From Mangrovibacterium marinum (GTDB lineage Bacteria > Bacteroidota > Bacteroidia > Bacteroidales > Prolixibacteraceae), in assembly GCF_003046625.1 (NCBI RefSeq), contig NZ_QAAD01000002.1, positions 272,241-336,240 on the forward strand: DNA of 64,000 nt, given 5' to 3'. Numbering within the stretch: the first letter of the stretch is position 1; each line of letters opens with the position of its first letter. Positions 18,806 through 27,731 of this stretch are shown in pieces. The notes beneath the pieces were generated by a model. It was not told the origin of the DNA. It worked only from the letters and a program-made list of their open reading frames with translations, and ran no database searches. A program made the position numbers and the translations under genes.

Positions 18806-19354
18806 ATGATTGATGAGCAGCAACTTATAGAAGACCTTAAAAACGAATCGAGCAAACAACAAGCGTTTCGTGTACTGGTTGGTCGCTACAAAGAGCGGCT
18901 GTACTGGCATGTGCGAAAAATTGTGCTGAACCACGATGATGCTGACGACGTTTTGCAGAATACCTTCATTAAAGTGTGGCGCAATATTGACACATTCCGT
19001 GCCGAATCGGGTCTGTACACCTGGCTGTACCGAATTGCAACAAATGAATCGCTGACCTTTCTGAATCAAAAAAAGAAAAAGACTTTTGGCGGTTCCGATG
19101 ATGATCTGCAGGAGCACCTGATTGAAAACATTCAATCCGATCCGTATTTTGACGGAGATGACATTCGGCAAAAACTGCAGGAAGCCATTGCCCGCCTGCC
19201 CGAGAAGCAAAGGCTGGTTTTCAACATGCGCTACTTCGACGACATCAAATATCAGGATATGGAAAAAATACTGGAAACATCGGAAGGCGCACTAAAAGCA
19301 TCCTACCACCATGCCGTAAAAAAGATTAGTGAATTCATGAAAAACCTCAGCTAA
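18806..19354 (+). CDS. ECF-type RNA polymerase sigma factor
   Basis: A small sigma-70 family factor, 182 residues. Region 2 is KERLYWHVRKIVLNHDDADD followed by VLQNTFIKVWRNIDTFR, the usual core- and -10-binding helices. Region 4 is LPEKQRLVFNMRYFDDIKYQ, then MEKILETSEGALKASYHHAV, with a helix-turn-helix for the -35 element. The first ATG was taken; it lies 100 bp after the Nudix regulator. It is followed by a membrane protein and a periplasmic protein of the kind that control such factors, so it probably answers an envelope signal. Its target promoters are not known. Confidence 0.93.
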   Translation: MIDEQQLIEDLKNESSKQQAFRVLVGRYKERLYWHVRKIVLNHDDADDVLQNTFIKVWRNIDTFRAESGLYTWLYRIATNESLTFLNQKKKKTFGGSDDDLQEHLIENIQSDPYFDGDDIRQKLQEAIARLPEKQRLVFNMRYFDDIKYQDMEKILETSEGALKASYHHAVKKISEFMKNLS

Positions 19355-19356
19355 TC

Positions 19357-19860
19357 TTGAAGAAAGTGGAATTAAACCTTTTAAAGAAAGCAGAGTCACA
19401 AAGACAGATGAGAAAATTTGACGACATATTAAAGCACACCAACGGGAAGCAAGCCGAACATCCGTTTAAAGTACCACAAGGCTACTTTGAAACGTTTGAA
19501 GATCGGCTGGAAGCACAACTGCAAGCTGCGGAGGAACAAAAATCGCCCCGTCAAACAATTGTTCGCATCCTGAAGCCGGTTTTAGGGCTGGCTGCCAGTT
19601 TTGTCCTAATTATGCTTCTGATAAAGTATCCGTTACAGGAAATTACGCCCATGATCGGTTCCGAAGAGCTTAGTGCTCAGAATGACTCCGGCTGGTTTGA
19701 GGATGTATTGATCAGCTCGACAACCTTCATGGATGACAATAGCCTGCTTTTGAATATTGACCAAAACGAAGATCAAACGCCGGCAGAGTCGGAAGAACTG
19801 ATCAACTACCTAAGCACCGAGTTAAATGATTATGAAATTTTTGCAGAACTCAACAATTAA
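19357..19860 (+). CDS. putative anti-sigma membrane protein
   Basis: A 167-residue protein with one clear membrane helix (about residues 70-90, ILKPVLGLAASFVLIMLLI), a cytoplasmic N-terminal segment that includes PFKVPQGYFETFEDRL, and an acidic extracytoplasmic tail. The PxGYFExF pattern and position directly after an ECF sigma gene are typical of Bacteroidota anti-sigma-like proteins; no zinc-binding ASD motif is seen. The frame opens with TTG 2 nt after the sigma stop, while an ATG at 19408 would give 150 residues; either is possible. Function is inferred from context. Confidence 0.75.
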   Translation: MKKVELNLLKKAESQRQMRKFDDILKHTNGKQAEHPFKVPQGYFETFEDRLEAQLQAAEEQKSPRQTIVRILKPVLGLAASFVLIMLLIKYPLQEITPMIGSEELSAQNDSGWFEDVLISSTTFMDDNSLLLNIDQNEDQTPAESEELINYLSTELNDYEIFAELNN

Positions 19861-19864
19861 CAAG

Positions 19865-20332
19865 ATGATGAGAAAAACATTCATATTCCTTGTCCTGAGC
19901 ATATTTACAGCTTCTGTTTTCGGGCAACCACCACAAAACGACAAACACGAAGACTTTGAAATTTACAAAGCCAAACGGGTGTCGTACATGACCGAAAAGC
20001 TACAGTTAACACCGGATGAAGCGCAGAAATTCTGGCCTCTCTACAACGAATTTGATAAAAAAAGGGCCGATTGCCACTGGACCCGCAAACGAATGGAAGA
20101 CGAAATTCGCCAGCAATACGATCAATTGACCGAGAAGGATTTCAAAAAAATGAATTCCGAGATTGTCCAGCTCTACATACAGGAAGCCAATCTTTTAAAA
20201 GAATACAACGACAAATTCCTGACCGTTCTGCCCGCACGCAAAGTTATTTTGGTGGGGCCGACAGAGAATGAGTTTCGCTTTCAGATGATTCGCGAATACC
20301 GACAAAAACGCAGGGACGAAAACAAACAATAA
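19865..20332 (+). CDS. periplasmic Spy/CpxP-like sensor of ECF sigma system
   Basis: An exported protein of 155 residues. The signal peptide is MMRKTFIFLVLSIFTASVFG with cleavage before Gln. The mature part is helical and charged and contains the LTxxQ-like segment KLQLTPDEAQKFWPLYNEF, then a long coiled region. Bacteroidota commonly place such a protein last in sigma/anti-sigma operons, where it is annotated as sensor of ECF-type sigma factor. The ATG pair at 19865-19870 was chosen because only this start gives a signal peptide; earlier starts lie inside the anti-sigma gene. A perfect hairpin follows. Confidence 0.8.
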   Translation: MMRKTFIFLVLSIFTASVFGQPPQNDKHEDFEIYKAKRVSYMTEKLQLTPDEAQKFWPLYNEFDKKRADCHWTRKRMEDEIRQQYDQLTEKDFKKMNSEIVQLYIQEANLLKEYNDKFLTVLPARKVILVGPTENEFRFQMIREYRQKRRDENKQ

Positions 20333-20350
20333 GTCAACACATATCACAAC

Positions 20351-20380
20351 AAAGGCCGGAAAGTTCAATTTCCGGCCTTT
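20351..20380. terminator. bidirectional hairpin terminator between the sensor gene and hisS
   Basis: A perfect 12-bp stem, AAAGGCCGGAAA and TTTCCGGCCTTT, with a 6-nt loop. Convergent genes end on both sides. The U-tracts are short and come mostly from the stem itself. Confidence 0.8.
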
Positions 20381-20409
20381 GTTATAATGGGCTATTTAAA
20401 CATCTTGCT

Positions 20410-21774
20410 TTACTCCGCAAGCTTAGCAAGCAACTCTTCGGGGCTAACTAATGCCTGGTCGCCTGTTTTCATATTTTTCAGTGTCAGCTTGCCTTCGGCC
20501 ATTTCGCTTTCACCAGCCAGGGCCACCCAGGCAATCTGTTTGCGGTCGGCCCAGGTCATTTGCTTTTTCATTTTTGCTGCTTCGGGGAAAATTTCAGCAT
20601 TCACCCCGGCTTTTCTAAGCTGCTGCAATATTGGCAAACAATAGGCTTGTTCTTTCTCCCCAAAGTTCACAAACATCAACTTGGTTGATGACACGGTTTC
20701 TTCCGGGAAAAGTTCCAGTTGTGTCATCACGTCGTAAATACGGTCGGCTCCAAAGGAGACACCAACGCCCGACACTCCCGGCATACCGAAGATCCCGGTT
20801 AAGTCGTCGTAACGCCCACCACCACAAATACTGCCAATCTGCACATCCTTCGCTTTTACTTCGAAGATTGCCCCTGTATAATAGTTTAGTCCGCGGGCTA
20901 GCGTCAAGTCCAGTTCAACTTCGGTATTCAACTCAACCGAGTTAATGTAATTAAAGAACGTACGAACCTCTTCAATTCCTTTTTTGCCAACTTCGGTAGC
21001 GCCAATCACCGCCTCAATGCTATCCAGCTTTTCGTCGGTTGTTCCGCTCAATTTCAAAATAGGTTGAAGCTTATCCACGGCTTCTTGCGATACGCCTTTT
21101 TCAACTAGCTCAGCATTTACTTTTTCCAGACCAATTTTATCCAGTTTATCAATCGCAACTGTGATATCCACAATCCGATCAGCTTCGCCAATCGATTCGG
21201 CGATACCGGCTAAAATCTTTCGGTTGTTAATTTTCACTACCGTATTCACCTGCAGACGAGTAAACACATCGCTGATAATTTGCACCAACTCGAACTCGTT
21301 CAGCAACGAGTCGCTGCCAACAATGTCCACATCGCATTGATAAAACTCGCGGTAACGCCCTTTTTGAGGACGGTCGGCACGCCACACCGGCTGTATTTGG
21401 TAGCGTTTAAAGGGGAAGGAAATATCATTGCGATACTGAACCACAAAACGGGCAAACGGAACGGTCAGGTCGTAGCGCAGGCCTTTTTCCGAAATTTGAT
21501 TGGTCAATTTAACACTGTTGCGTGCCAACAAATCGGCTTCGTTGGCCTTGGATGCAAAGTCGCCCGAGTTCAAAATCTTAAACAACAGCTTATCGCCTTC
21601 TTCCCCGTATTTCCCCATTAAGGTTGAAAGATTCTCCATCGCCGGAGTTTCAATCGGTTGAAAACCATATAACTGAAATACCGACTTCACGGTATCAAAA
21701 ATATAATTCCGGCGAGCCATCTCCACCGGCGAAAAATCTCTTGTTCCTTTTGGGATTGAAGGTTTCTGTGCCAT
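20410..21774 (-). CDS. hisS: histidyl-tRNA synthetase
   Basis: Charges tRNA(His). The protein is 454 residues, class II. The N-terminus [13 protein letters not shown] is motif-1-proximal, motif 2 lies around [20 protein letters not shown] then [10 protein letters not shown], and the histidine A signature appears as [15 protein letters not shown]. Motif 3 is [15 protein letters not shown]. The anticodon-binding domain occupies about the last 95 residues. It is transcribed alone with a -7 element about 50 nt upstream. The start [10 protein letters not shown] is the only ATG that fits the family. Confidence 0.97.
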   Translation of the reverse strand: MAQKPSIPKGTRDFSPVEMARRNYIFDTVKSVFQLYGFQPIETPAMENLSTLMGKYGEEGDKLLFKILNSGDFASKANEADLLARNSVKLTNQISEKGLRYDLTVPFARFVVQYRNDISFPFKRYQIQPVWRADRPQKGRYREFYQCDVDIVGSDSLLNEFELVQIISDVFTRLQVNTVVKINNRKILAGIAESIGEADRIVDITVAIDKLDKIGLEKVNAELVEKGVSQEAVDKLQPILKLSGTTDEKLDSIEAVIGATEVGKKGIEEVRTFFNYINSVELNTEVELDLTLARGLNYYTGAIFEVKAKDVQIGSICGGGRYDDLTGIFGMPGVSGVGVSFGADRIYDVMTQLELFPEETVSSTKLMFVNFGEKEQAYCLPILQQLRKAGVNAEIFPEAAKMKKQMTWADRKQIAWVALAGESEMAEGKLTLKNMKTGDQALVSPEELLAKLAE

Positions 21775-21826
21775 TTTATTCCGAATTTACACTCCGCATC
21801 AGCGGACAGATCTTTATGTGAGGCTG

Positions 21827-21834
21827 CAAAAATA
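21827..21834 (-). promoter_or_regulatory. -7 promoter element of hisS
   Basis: Minus-strand TATTTTTG matches TAnnTTTG; the hisS ATG is about 53 nt downstream. No clear -33 TTTG is seen. Confidence 0.5.
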
Positions 21835-21835
21835 A

Positions 21836-21884
21836 TCAAAAATGACTGGTCTTCAAGAACTGTTGTTACAGAAAGACCAGTCAT
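21836..21884 (-). terminator. intrinsic terminator of the DUF4870 gene
   Basis: Arms ATGACTGGTCTT and AAGACCAGTCAT around a loop of about 20 nt; the minus-strand transcript ends in UUUUU. It lies next to the hisS -7 element, so the end of one unit abuts the promoter of the next. Confidence 0.75.
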
Positions 21885-21910
21885 CCTAATATTGGCTTAA
21901 AACAAAATGA

Positions 21911-22261
21911 CTATTTCAGGAAACGAATGGTTATCGGATAACGGTAAAACTCGCCTTGCGCGGCCTTTACTGCTCCGATCACAGTAAAGATCAGTGAAAC
22001 CAAACCAACCACCACCAACAGTAGAATACCAATCAGCAGGATGGTCAGTATGGCCGATACCATCAGGGCGATGGTCATGGTAATTTGAAAATTCAGCGAT
22101 TCTTTACCTTGGTCTTCCACAAAATCGTATTCGTCGCGCTTGATGCTGTATACGATCAGCGGGCCAACAATATTTCCAAAAGGAATAAAACCGGCCAGTG
22201 CCGCCAGATGACAGAGCATTCCCCAGGTTCTTTCGTCGGGGTTGTCAATAATTCTTTCCAT
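21911..22261 (-). CDS. DUF4870 membrane protein
   Basis: A small inner-membrane protein of 116 residues with three hydrophobic segments. The pattern WGMLCHLAALAGF near the N-terminus, GPLIVYSIKRDEYDFVEDQG in the middle, and a long aliphatic hairpin after it is the DUF4870 (Tic20-like) family. The segment ESLNFQITM is also conserved. Function is unknown in the family; no transport or enzymatic residue is apparent. It lies between hisS and an MgtC-like gene on the same strand but has its own terminator. Confidence 0.85.
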   Translation of the reverse strand: MERIIDNPDERTWGMLCHLAALAGFIPFGNIVGPLIVYSIKRDEYDFVEDQGKESLNFQITMTIALMVSAILTILLIGILLLVVVGLVSLIFTVIGAVKAAQGEFYRYPITIRFLK

Positions 22262-22300
22262 AAAACAATTTTCAGGGGTTCAACATGAGTTTTTTCAGTA

Positions 22301-23593
22301 CTAACAGTAAATGTAGTAAAAAGCTGCTGAAATGATCAATCCGGAAACGACGAGTACCAGAAAACTGTAGAGCAACAGCTTACGCGAGGACTTACTGATA
22401 AGCCCCAGGGCGTAAATCATCTTCATGATATTGTTGCTGTTTGTTGCATTGATAACTGCCAGCGCAATCATGGCGGCCAACAAACCGGAGTTTTGTTGCA
22501 AAAGGTACAGCAAAAACGGATCGACATCGAAAACTCCAATAACAAAAGCCAGTCCGGCCACGCCACTATCGCCATAATGCTCCATAACAAACTGGGTGAT
22601 CAAGCCGAAGCCCACAAACATGATCCCAAAGATCGTTGCCGTCTTTAGCTCCAGCGGGTTTTTCGACTCAGTTTCGTGAATTTCCGGCTTTGCATCGCCC
22701 TGCTTTCCGGATCGGCGAAGGACGACACGCGAAAGGATATACGCAACAACAAACTGCACCAGAAACGGCCATACCAACATCGCTCCAATCGAGCTATTAA
22801 ACACAAACGCAAGCACCAACACGCGCAGGTACATCATGCCATTGGCCAGCATTATAGCCGACACCGACTGCAAACCGGTATGTTCTTCGCGCTCGCGACG
22901 GGCCAAAATAACTGTCGTGGCCGTGCTGCTGTAAATACCGCCCAGCAAGCCGGTAAGCTGAATACCTGAATTGGGAAACAAAAACTTTTTGATCAGATAG
23001 CTGACGTACGAAACCCCCGACACTACAACAATAGCCAGCCAAATTTGATAGGGCGAAACCGGAATGAAATCCGCAATATTCTCGGCCGGCAACAAAGGCA
23101 AAATAATGCCGGCAAAGGCAATAAACTTGGCCAAAGTTGTAAATTCCTCCTGCGAAGCCTTCTTCGAAATGGTCCGGAAAGTACGTTTCATCTCGGTAAG
23201 AATGAGAATGGCCACCACAAACGACAACACCAGCCACACCGGCTGAGTAAACACCATAATCGACAAGCAGTAGGTCAACAGCGCCAACACCGAGGTGGTA
23301 AGCCCGAAGTCCTTCAACGATTTTATTTTATGGAAATACTGAATCCCGATCAGCATTCCAAGCACGACAAAGCCCACCAGAAAAGGCACCCGTCCGTTGG
23401 GATCGAACAAAAAAAGCACATAACCCAACAAACCAATGAAAGTAAAGGTACGATCGGTACCAAACAGCTCATTGTCGTCCTGACTAAGGTGGTGTCGCCG
23501 CTGCCCCATCCCGATAAGCAGTGAAAAAACCAACACCAGGAAAAAATTGATAATCTCGGTCGGTAAATATTTCTCCAGATCCATGGCCGACAT
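22301..23593 (-). CDS. MgtC/SapB and DUF4010 membrane protein
   Basis: A polytopic inner-membrane protein of 430 residues with about 12 hydrophobic stretches. The first 140 residues resemble the MgtC/SapB domain (FFLVLVFSLLIGMGQRRHH, then FTFIGLLGYVLFLF), and the rest the DUF4010 domain with GIQLTGLLGGIYSSTATTV and LANGMMYLRVLVLAF. Members are linked loosely to Mg2+ or envelope homeostasis, but the biochemical role is unknown. It ends 40 bp before the DUF4870 gene, so a shared transcript is possible. Confidence 0.83.
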   Translation of the reverse strand: MSAMDLEKYLPTEIINFFLVLVFSLLIGMGQRRHHLSQDDNELFGTDRTFTFIGLLGYVLFLFDPNGRVPFLVGFVVLGMLIGIQYFHKIKSLKDFGLTTSVLALLTYCLSIMVFTQPVWLVLSFVVAILILTEMKRTFRTISKKASQEEFTTLAKFIAFAGIILPLLPAENIADFIPVSPYQIWLAIVVVSGVSYVSYLIKKFLFPNSGIQLTGLLGGIYSSTATTVILARREREEHTGLQSVSAIMLANGMMYLRVLVLAFVFNSSIGAMLVWPFLVQFVVAYILSRVVLRRSGKQGDAKPEIHETESKNPLELKTATIFGIMFVGFGLITQFVMEHYGDSGVAGLAFVIGVFDVDPFLLYLLQQNSGLLAAMIALAVINATNSNNIMKMIYALGLISKSSRKLLLYSFLVLVVSGLIISAAFYYIYC

Positions 23594-23880
23594 TTTTAAA
23601 TAAAGATAGCACTCCCGGCAAACGAAAGCAATTATCGCGCAGATTTAATCCGGTTGATCGAACCAGGAATCTCGCGTTTCAGGAAGGCTCTCTTCCGAAG
23701 AATCCATTTCTTTTTTTGGAGAAAAGCTAATCACGCCACATCGAGAAATAAGCACTGCCAGCGGGAAAAGAACAAGTTGAATTTGAGAAATAAGGTCTTA
23801 CATCCGTGAAATAGCAAGCTTCACAGAGGAAATAAGGCTTGAGAGATTAAAAATTGTCCTTGGTGACGCATCGTTCGTTA

Positions 23881-24474
23881 TCAGATCGCCCCTGGCGCAT
23901 TGCTGCGCTCCTGTCCCGACTGCTTTTGCTCGTCCCGAAATTGTTCAAAATGCTGCTCAAATTCCTTCCGGATCTCTTCGAACTCGCGAGGATTGCCAAA
24001 GAAGTCGAATCGCAGATCACCGGGAATCGTATCGTATTTGATTTGAGCGGTATCACGCTGAAAAAACTGACTAAAATGCTGCATCATGCGCTGGTGCATT
24101 TCTTCCAGATCGGGGAAAGCATTCTGAAAGCCCGGCATCGTTAGCGTGCTGTCACCAGGCTGGTTGAAAAAATCCTTCGCCGAACCGGGGAAAGGATCCC
24201 CGAAAAAGTTGTCGGCATCGTCGCCAAAGGCACCACTGAACATCTCCTGCATCTGTTTTTGCAATTGCTCAACATCCTCAGGGCTCATGGTCATGGTCGA
24301 GTCCGACGACCAGCTTTTCACATAAGTTGAATCGAAGCGAATCAGGTTCCCGTTTTCGTCGTATTCACGGGTTACTTTCGATTGTTCATTGGGTTCACCG
24401 GGTTTCTCGCGTTGTTGAGCCTGTGCCATTGGAGCCACAAACAGAAGCATCACGAAGGGAATCAACTTTTTCAT
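23881..24474 (-). CDS. exported protein of unknown function
   Basis: A 197-residue protein with a signal peptide (KKLIPFVMLLFVAPMAQAQ). The mature part is acidic and rich in Phe, Gln and Met, with repeated phrases such as EDVEQLQKQMQEMFSGAF, LEEMHQRMMQHFSQFFQ and FEEIRKEFEQHFEQFRDEQ that would form amphipathic helices. No catalytic motif or known domain was recognised. The good -7 element upstream argues that it is a real, separately transcribed gene. It is probably periplasmic. Confidence 0.75.
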   Translation of the reverse strand: MKKLIPFVMLLFVAPMAQAQQREKPGEPNEQSKVTREYDENGNLIRFDSTYVKSWSSDSTMTMSPEDVEQLQKQMQEMFSGAFGDDADNFFGDPFPGSAKDFFNQPGDSTLTMPGFQNAFPDLEEMHQRMMQHFSQFFQRDTAQIKYDTIPGDLRFDFFGNPREFEEIRKEFEQHFEQFRDEQKQSGQERSNAPGAI

Positions 24475-24528
24475 AACGCTAAACTATTTTGGATGATTTT
24501 TACGATTCAGCAATTTTTAGTTCGCTTT

Positions 24529-24536
24529 CAAAATTA
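24529..24536 (-). promoter_or_regulatory. -7 promoter element of the exported-protein gene
   Basis: Minus-strand TAATTTTG matches TAnnTTTG, 54 nt upstream of the ATG at 24474. Confidence 0.5.
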
Positions 24537-24631
24537 AGCCATCGAACTGCAAATTTTTGTCAAAAAAGTTTAAACAATTCTTATCGGGAAATCATTTGCA
24601 GTCTTAGCCAATGCACTCACCCTTTTAAATT

Positions 24632-24662
24632 AAAAATGGCCACCTTCGTGGCAGCCATTTTC
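24632..24662 (-). terminator. intrinsic terminator of ettA
   Basis: AAAATGGC...GCCATTTT stem with a small internal bulge around CCAC/GTGG; A-rich + strand flank gives a U-tract on the minus transcript. It lies just past the ettA stop. Confidence 0.75.
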
Positions 24663-24667
24663 ATCGT

Positions 24668-26353
24668 TTATTCAACTAACTTCTTGTATTTTATGCGGTG
24701 CGGGCCAGTATCGCCCAGTCGCTTCTTCTTGTTTTCCTCGTATTCCGAATAACTACCTTCGAAATACTGCACGTGCGACTCTCCCTCGAAGGCCAGGATG
24801 TGGGTCGCAATCCGGTCGAGAAACCAGCGGTCGTGCGAGATCACCACGGCACATCCGGCAAAATCGAGCAAGCCTTCTTCCAAAGCACGGAGGGTATTTA
24901 CGTCGATATCGTTGGTCGGCTCATCGAGCAGCAGAACGTTGCCTTCTTCTTTCAGGGCCAAAGCCAGATGCAAACGGTTACGTTCACCACCGGAAAGAAT
25001 ACCACATTTTTTCTCCTGATCCGATCCGGTAAAGTTGAAACGCGACACATAAGCACGGGCGTTAATCTGGCGGCCTCCCATGGCAATCAGATCGGCTCCG
25101 CCCGAGATCACCTCGTACACTGTTTTATTCGGGTCGATGGCGGCATGCGACTGATCAACGTAGGCCAGTTTTACGGTATCCCCCACATCGAAGGTCCCTT
25201 TATCGGCCTCGAGCTGCTTCATTATTAATTTGAAGAGCGTGGTTTTACCGGCACCGTTTGGCCCGATGACCCCTACAATACCGTTCGGCGGCAATACGAA
25301 GTCCAGGTCATCAAACAAGATGCGTTCGCCAAAAGCTTTGGTCACGCCATGCGCTTCAATTACCTTTTCGCCCAAACGAGGCCCGTTCGGGATGAAGATC
25401 TCCAGCTTTTCTTCCTTCTGCTTCACATCTTCGTTCATCATCTGGTCGTAGGCACTGATACGCGCTTTCGACTTGGCATGACGGGCTTTGGGGGCCATTT
25501 TAATCCACTCGAGCTCGCGCTCCAGCGTTTTACGACGCTTGGATTGCTGCTTCTCTTCCATGGCCAGCCGCTTCGACTTTTGCTCCAACCACGATGAGTA
25601 GTTCCCTTGCCATGGAATACCTTCGCCTCGATCGAGTTCCAGGATCCAGCCGGCCACATTGTCCAGGAAGTAACGGTCGTGCGTAATGCAAATCACGGTT
25701 CCTTTATATTGTTGCAGGTGAAGCTCCAGCCATTGCACCGACTCGGCATCCAGGTGGTTGGTCGGCTCATCAAGCAGCAACACATCCGGTTCGCGCAGCA
25801 ACAGGCGGCAAAGAGCCACACGGCGTTGTTCACCACCCGAAAGTTCCTTCACCGGCTGGTCGCCCGGGGGGCAGCGCAGGGCATCCATAGCACGTTCCAG
25901 CTTCGAGTCCAGGTTCCAGGCATCGTACTGGTCAATTTTATCCTGAAGGCTGGCCTGCTCATCCATCAAAGCCTGCATTTTATCGGGATCTTCCAGCACC
26001 TCCGGATCCATAAATCTCTCATTGACTGCCTCGTAAGCTTTCAGCACGTCAACGACTTCCTGAACACCTTCTTCAACAACTTGTTTCACTGTTTTCTCCG
26101 GATCCAACTGCGGTTCCTGCTCCAGGTAGCCAACCGTGTAGCCCGGCGAGAACACCAACTCGCCCTGAAATGATTTATCCAGTCCGGCAATGATCTTCAA
26201 CAAAGTTGATTTTCCGGAACCATTTAAACCGATAATACCAATCTTTGCCCCTAAAAAGAAGGACAACGAAATATCTTTAATCACATGTTTCTGCGGAGGG
26301 TAAGTTTTACTCACCTTATACATCGAAAAGATGATTTTTTTATCGTCGCTCAT
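24668..26353 (-). CDS. ettA: energy-dependent translational throttle protein EttA (ABC-F)
   Basis: A cytoplasmic ABC-F ATPase that binds the ribosomal E site and gates early elongation according to ATP/ADP ratio. It is 561 residues with two ATPase domains: Walker A GLNGSGKST and GPNGAGKTT, signatures LSGGEQRRVALCRLLL and LSGGERNRLHLALAL, Walker B LLLDEPTNHLDAES and LLLDEPTNDIDV. Between them are the EttA-specific RGEGIPWQGNYSSWLEQK and the PtIM linker rich in Lys/Arg. Domain 1 also contains the arm insertion. It is transcribed alone. The length and RGEGIPW motif separate it from Uup and YheS. Confidence 0.96.
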   Translation of the reverse strand: MSDDKKIIFSMYKVSKTYPPQKHVIKDISLSFFLGAKIGIIGLNGSGKSTLLKIIAGLDKSFQGELVFSPGYTVGYLEQEPQLDPEKTVKQVVEEGVQEVVDVLKAYEAVNERFMDPEVLEDPDKMQALMDEQASLQDKIDQYDAWNLDSKLERAMDALRCPPGDQPVKELSGGEQRRVALCRLLLREPDVLLLDEPTNHLDAESVQWLELHLQQYKGTVICITHDRYFLDNVAGWILELDRGEGIPWQGNYSSWLEQKSKRLAMEEKQQSKRRKTLERELEWIKMAPKARHAKSKARISAYDQMMNEDVKQKEEKLEIFIPNGPRLGEKVIEAHGVTKAFGERILFDDLDFVLPPNGIVGVIGPNGAGKTTLFKLIMKQLEADKGTFDVGDTVKLAYVDQSHAAIDPNKTVYEVISGGADLIAMGGRQINARAYVSRFNFTGSDQEKKCGILSGGERNRLHLALALKEEGNVLLLDEPTNDIDVNTLRALEEGLLDFAGCAVVISHDRWFLDRIATHILAFEGESHVQYFEGSYSEYEENKKKRLGDTGPHRIKYKKLVE

Positions 26354-26420
26354 AGTATAAAATTATATTCAACACAAACAGATGCCTGTTTCAAGCTATC
26401 CAACTCAAAACTTTGGTTAG

Positions 26421-26428
26421 CAAAACTA
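26421..26428 (-). promoter_or_regulatory. -7 promoter element of ettA
   Basis: Minus-strand TAGTTTTG matches TAnnTTTG, about 68 nt upstream of the ettA ATG, in the space shared with the divergent response-regulator gene. Confidence 0.5.
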
Positions 26429-26489
26429 ATGCATTTTTGTTTCCAAAATTCCTTATTTTAGACTTAGATAATACAAAAACAGGAACGCT

Positions 26490-26873
26490 TTGAAAATACT
26501 CGTTGTTGATGATAATCCGATTAATCAGAAGTTCGTGCAGTTATCGTTGCGAAATGCCCATGTTATTGAAACGGCTAACGATGGCGAAGAAGCTGTCATC
26601 ATGGCTTCGCGAAACATTTATGATCTGATCATCATGGATTTGTGGATGCCCATCATGGATGGGGCGGAAGCAACGCTTCGGATCCGTCAGATCGATCAGG
26701 AAAATAACCGAAAAACGCCGATCCTGGTTTTTACCACCAGCAATATGGAAAACGACCGTACCCGCTGCCTCGAATACGGAGCAAACGAGTACTTGGTTAA
26801 GCCAGTCAGGGCGGCTACGCTGATGGAAAAAGTATCCTATTTCTCCAACCAGGGCAGCGCCTCATTCTCTTAA
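26490..26873 (+). CDS. single-domain response regulator (CheY-like)
   Basis: A stand-alone receiver domain of 127 residues. The start is TTG: it reads directly into KILVVDDNPINQKFV, and there is no in-frame ATG before the acidic pair DD, so TTG is required. The phospho-acceptor aspartate is in YDLIIMDLWMPIMDG, the conserved Thr/Ser in ILVFTTS, and the lysine in EYLVKPV, so phosphorylation chemistry is intact. It resembles the receiver modules of hybrid kinases. No kinase gene is next to it. The stop overlaps the stop of the convergent nitroreductase. Confidence 0.92.
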   Translation: MKILVVDDNPINQKFVQLSLRNAHVIETANDGEEAVIMASRNIYDLIIMDLWMPIMDGAEATLRIRQIDQENNRKTPILVFTTSNMENDRTRCLEYGANEYLVKPVRAATLMEKVSYFSNQGSASFS

Positions 26874-27610
26874 AATTGAAAACCTTGCGCTTTCAGAAAA
26901 TCCAGCAACTTTGCTGAGAAGTGCAGGTTGTCGGCCTTCTTGTATCGAATATCGGTGAACACCTGCGCCAGATTATCCTTCGCATTTTCGGCAACAAATT
27001 TTCGGGAACTGTCCAAGGCCTCCTTTTCGGCGTACAAACTATTAATCCGCTCTTCGGTATTGGCCTCATATTTTTCATTGTACACCACAGCCGACAAGGG
27101 TAAACGATCAGTCAAAGGTGGATTCTGATCGGGATAGCCAACCGTAATTGCCGTAAGCGGAATTACCCCTTTAGGCAGCTCCAGTGCTTCACTAATCTCT
27201 GGGGCATTATACAATGCTGTACCCAGGTAGCAAATACCAAGTCCTTCTGATTCGGCGGCCACGCAAATATTCTGAGCAAACAGCGAAGCATCAACCACGG
27301 CATTTAAAATCCAAAGGAAGTTATCGTAACCAGCATCGGCATTCCGAAATTCGCACCAACTGTTAAAGCGATTCAGGTCGGCACAAACGGTGAGCAGCAC
27401 CGGAGCCTGCTTAACCATGGGTTGATTAAAATGCAGCGGCGCCAGCTTTGCCTTGGCCTCCTCATTGCGTGTCACCACCACACTGTACAACTGCATATTG
27501 CCGGTGGTTGATGCGCGTGTTCCGGCTTCCAGAATTTTATCCAGCAGCGCTTGATCTATCGGTTTTGATTGATATTGACGAATAGATCGGTGATTAAATA
27601 TTGTTTTCAT
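26870..27610 (-). CDS. nitroreductase family protein (NfsA-like)
   Basis: An FMN-dependent NAD(P)H oxidoreductase, 246 residues. The opening FNHRSIRQYQSKPIDQALLD and TRASTTGNMQLYSVVV are the flavin-binding signature, and ESEGLGICYLGTALYNAPEI the second conserved block; the C-terminal extension fits the NfsA/Frp branch. Physiological substrate is unknown (quinones, flavins or nitro compounds are possible). The start MKTIFNHRSIR was chosen over an ATG 27 nt upstream because the -7 element TAACTTTG overlaps that upstream codon. The last codons overlap the response-regulator stop by 4 nt. Confidence 0.9.
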   Translation of the reverse strand: MKTIFNHRSIRQYQSKPIDQALLDKILEAGTRASTTGNMQLYSVVVTRNEEAKAKLAPLHFNQPMVKQAPVLLTVCADLNRFNSWCEFRNADAGYDNFLWILNAVVDASLFAQNICVAAESEGLGICYLGTALYNAPEISEALELPKGVIPLTAITVGYPDQNPPLTDRLPLSAVVYNEKYEANTEERINSLYAEKEALDSSRKFVAENAKDNLAQVFTDIRYKKADNLHFSAKLLDFLKAQGFQF

Positions 27611-27634
27611 TCTTGCATATTTTCGTTCAGCCGT

Positions 27635-27642
27635 CAAAGTTA
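27635..27642 (-). promoter_or_regulatory. -7 promoter element of the nitroreductase gene
   Basis: Minus-strand TAACTTTG, a full match to TAnnTTTG, 25 nt upstream of the chosen ATG; it decides the start. Confidence 0.6.
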
Positions 27643-27685
27643 CGCGCTTAGGACGATTAATAAAAAGGCGGATGCTAAAAATAAC

Positions 27686-27711
27686 AAAGGGAAGCTTAAA
27701 GCTTCCCTTTT
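27686..27711 (-). terminator. intrinsic terminator of the T9SS-sorted protein gene
   Basis: AAAGGGAAGC and GCTTCCCTTT arms with a 5-nt loop; 20 nt past the stop. The minus transcript continues GUUAUUUUUAG. Confidence 0.82.
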
Positions 27712-27731
27712 GTCTCTCTCATAGCATGCAC

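Noticed and set aside
25607..26173. Plus-strand frame of 188 codons opposite ettA
   Set aside because: EttA motifs on the minus strand are complete, so this is a shadow frame.
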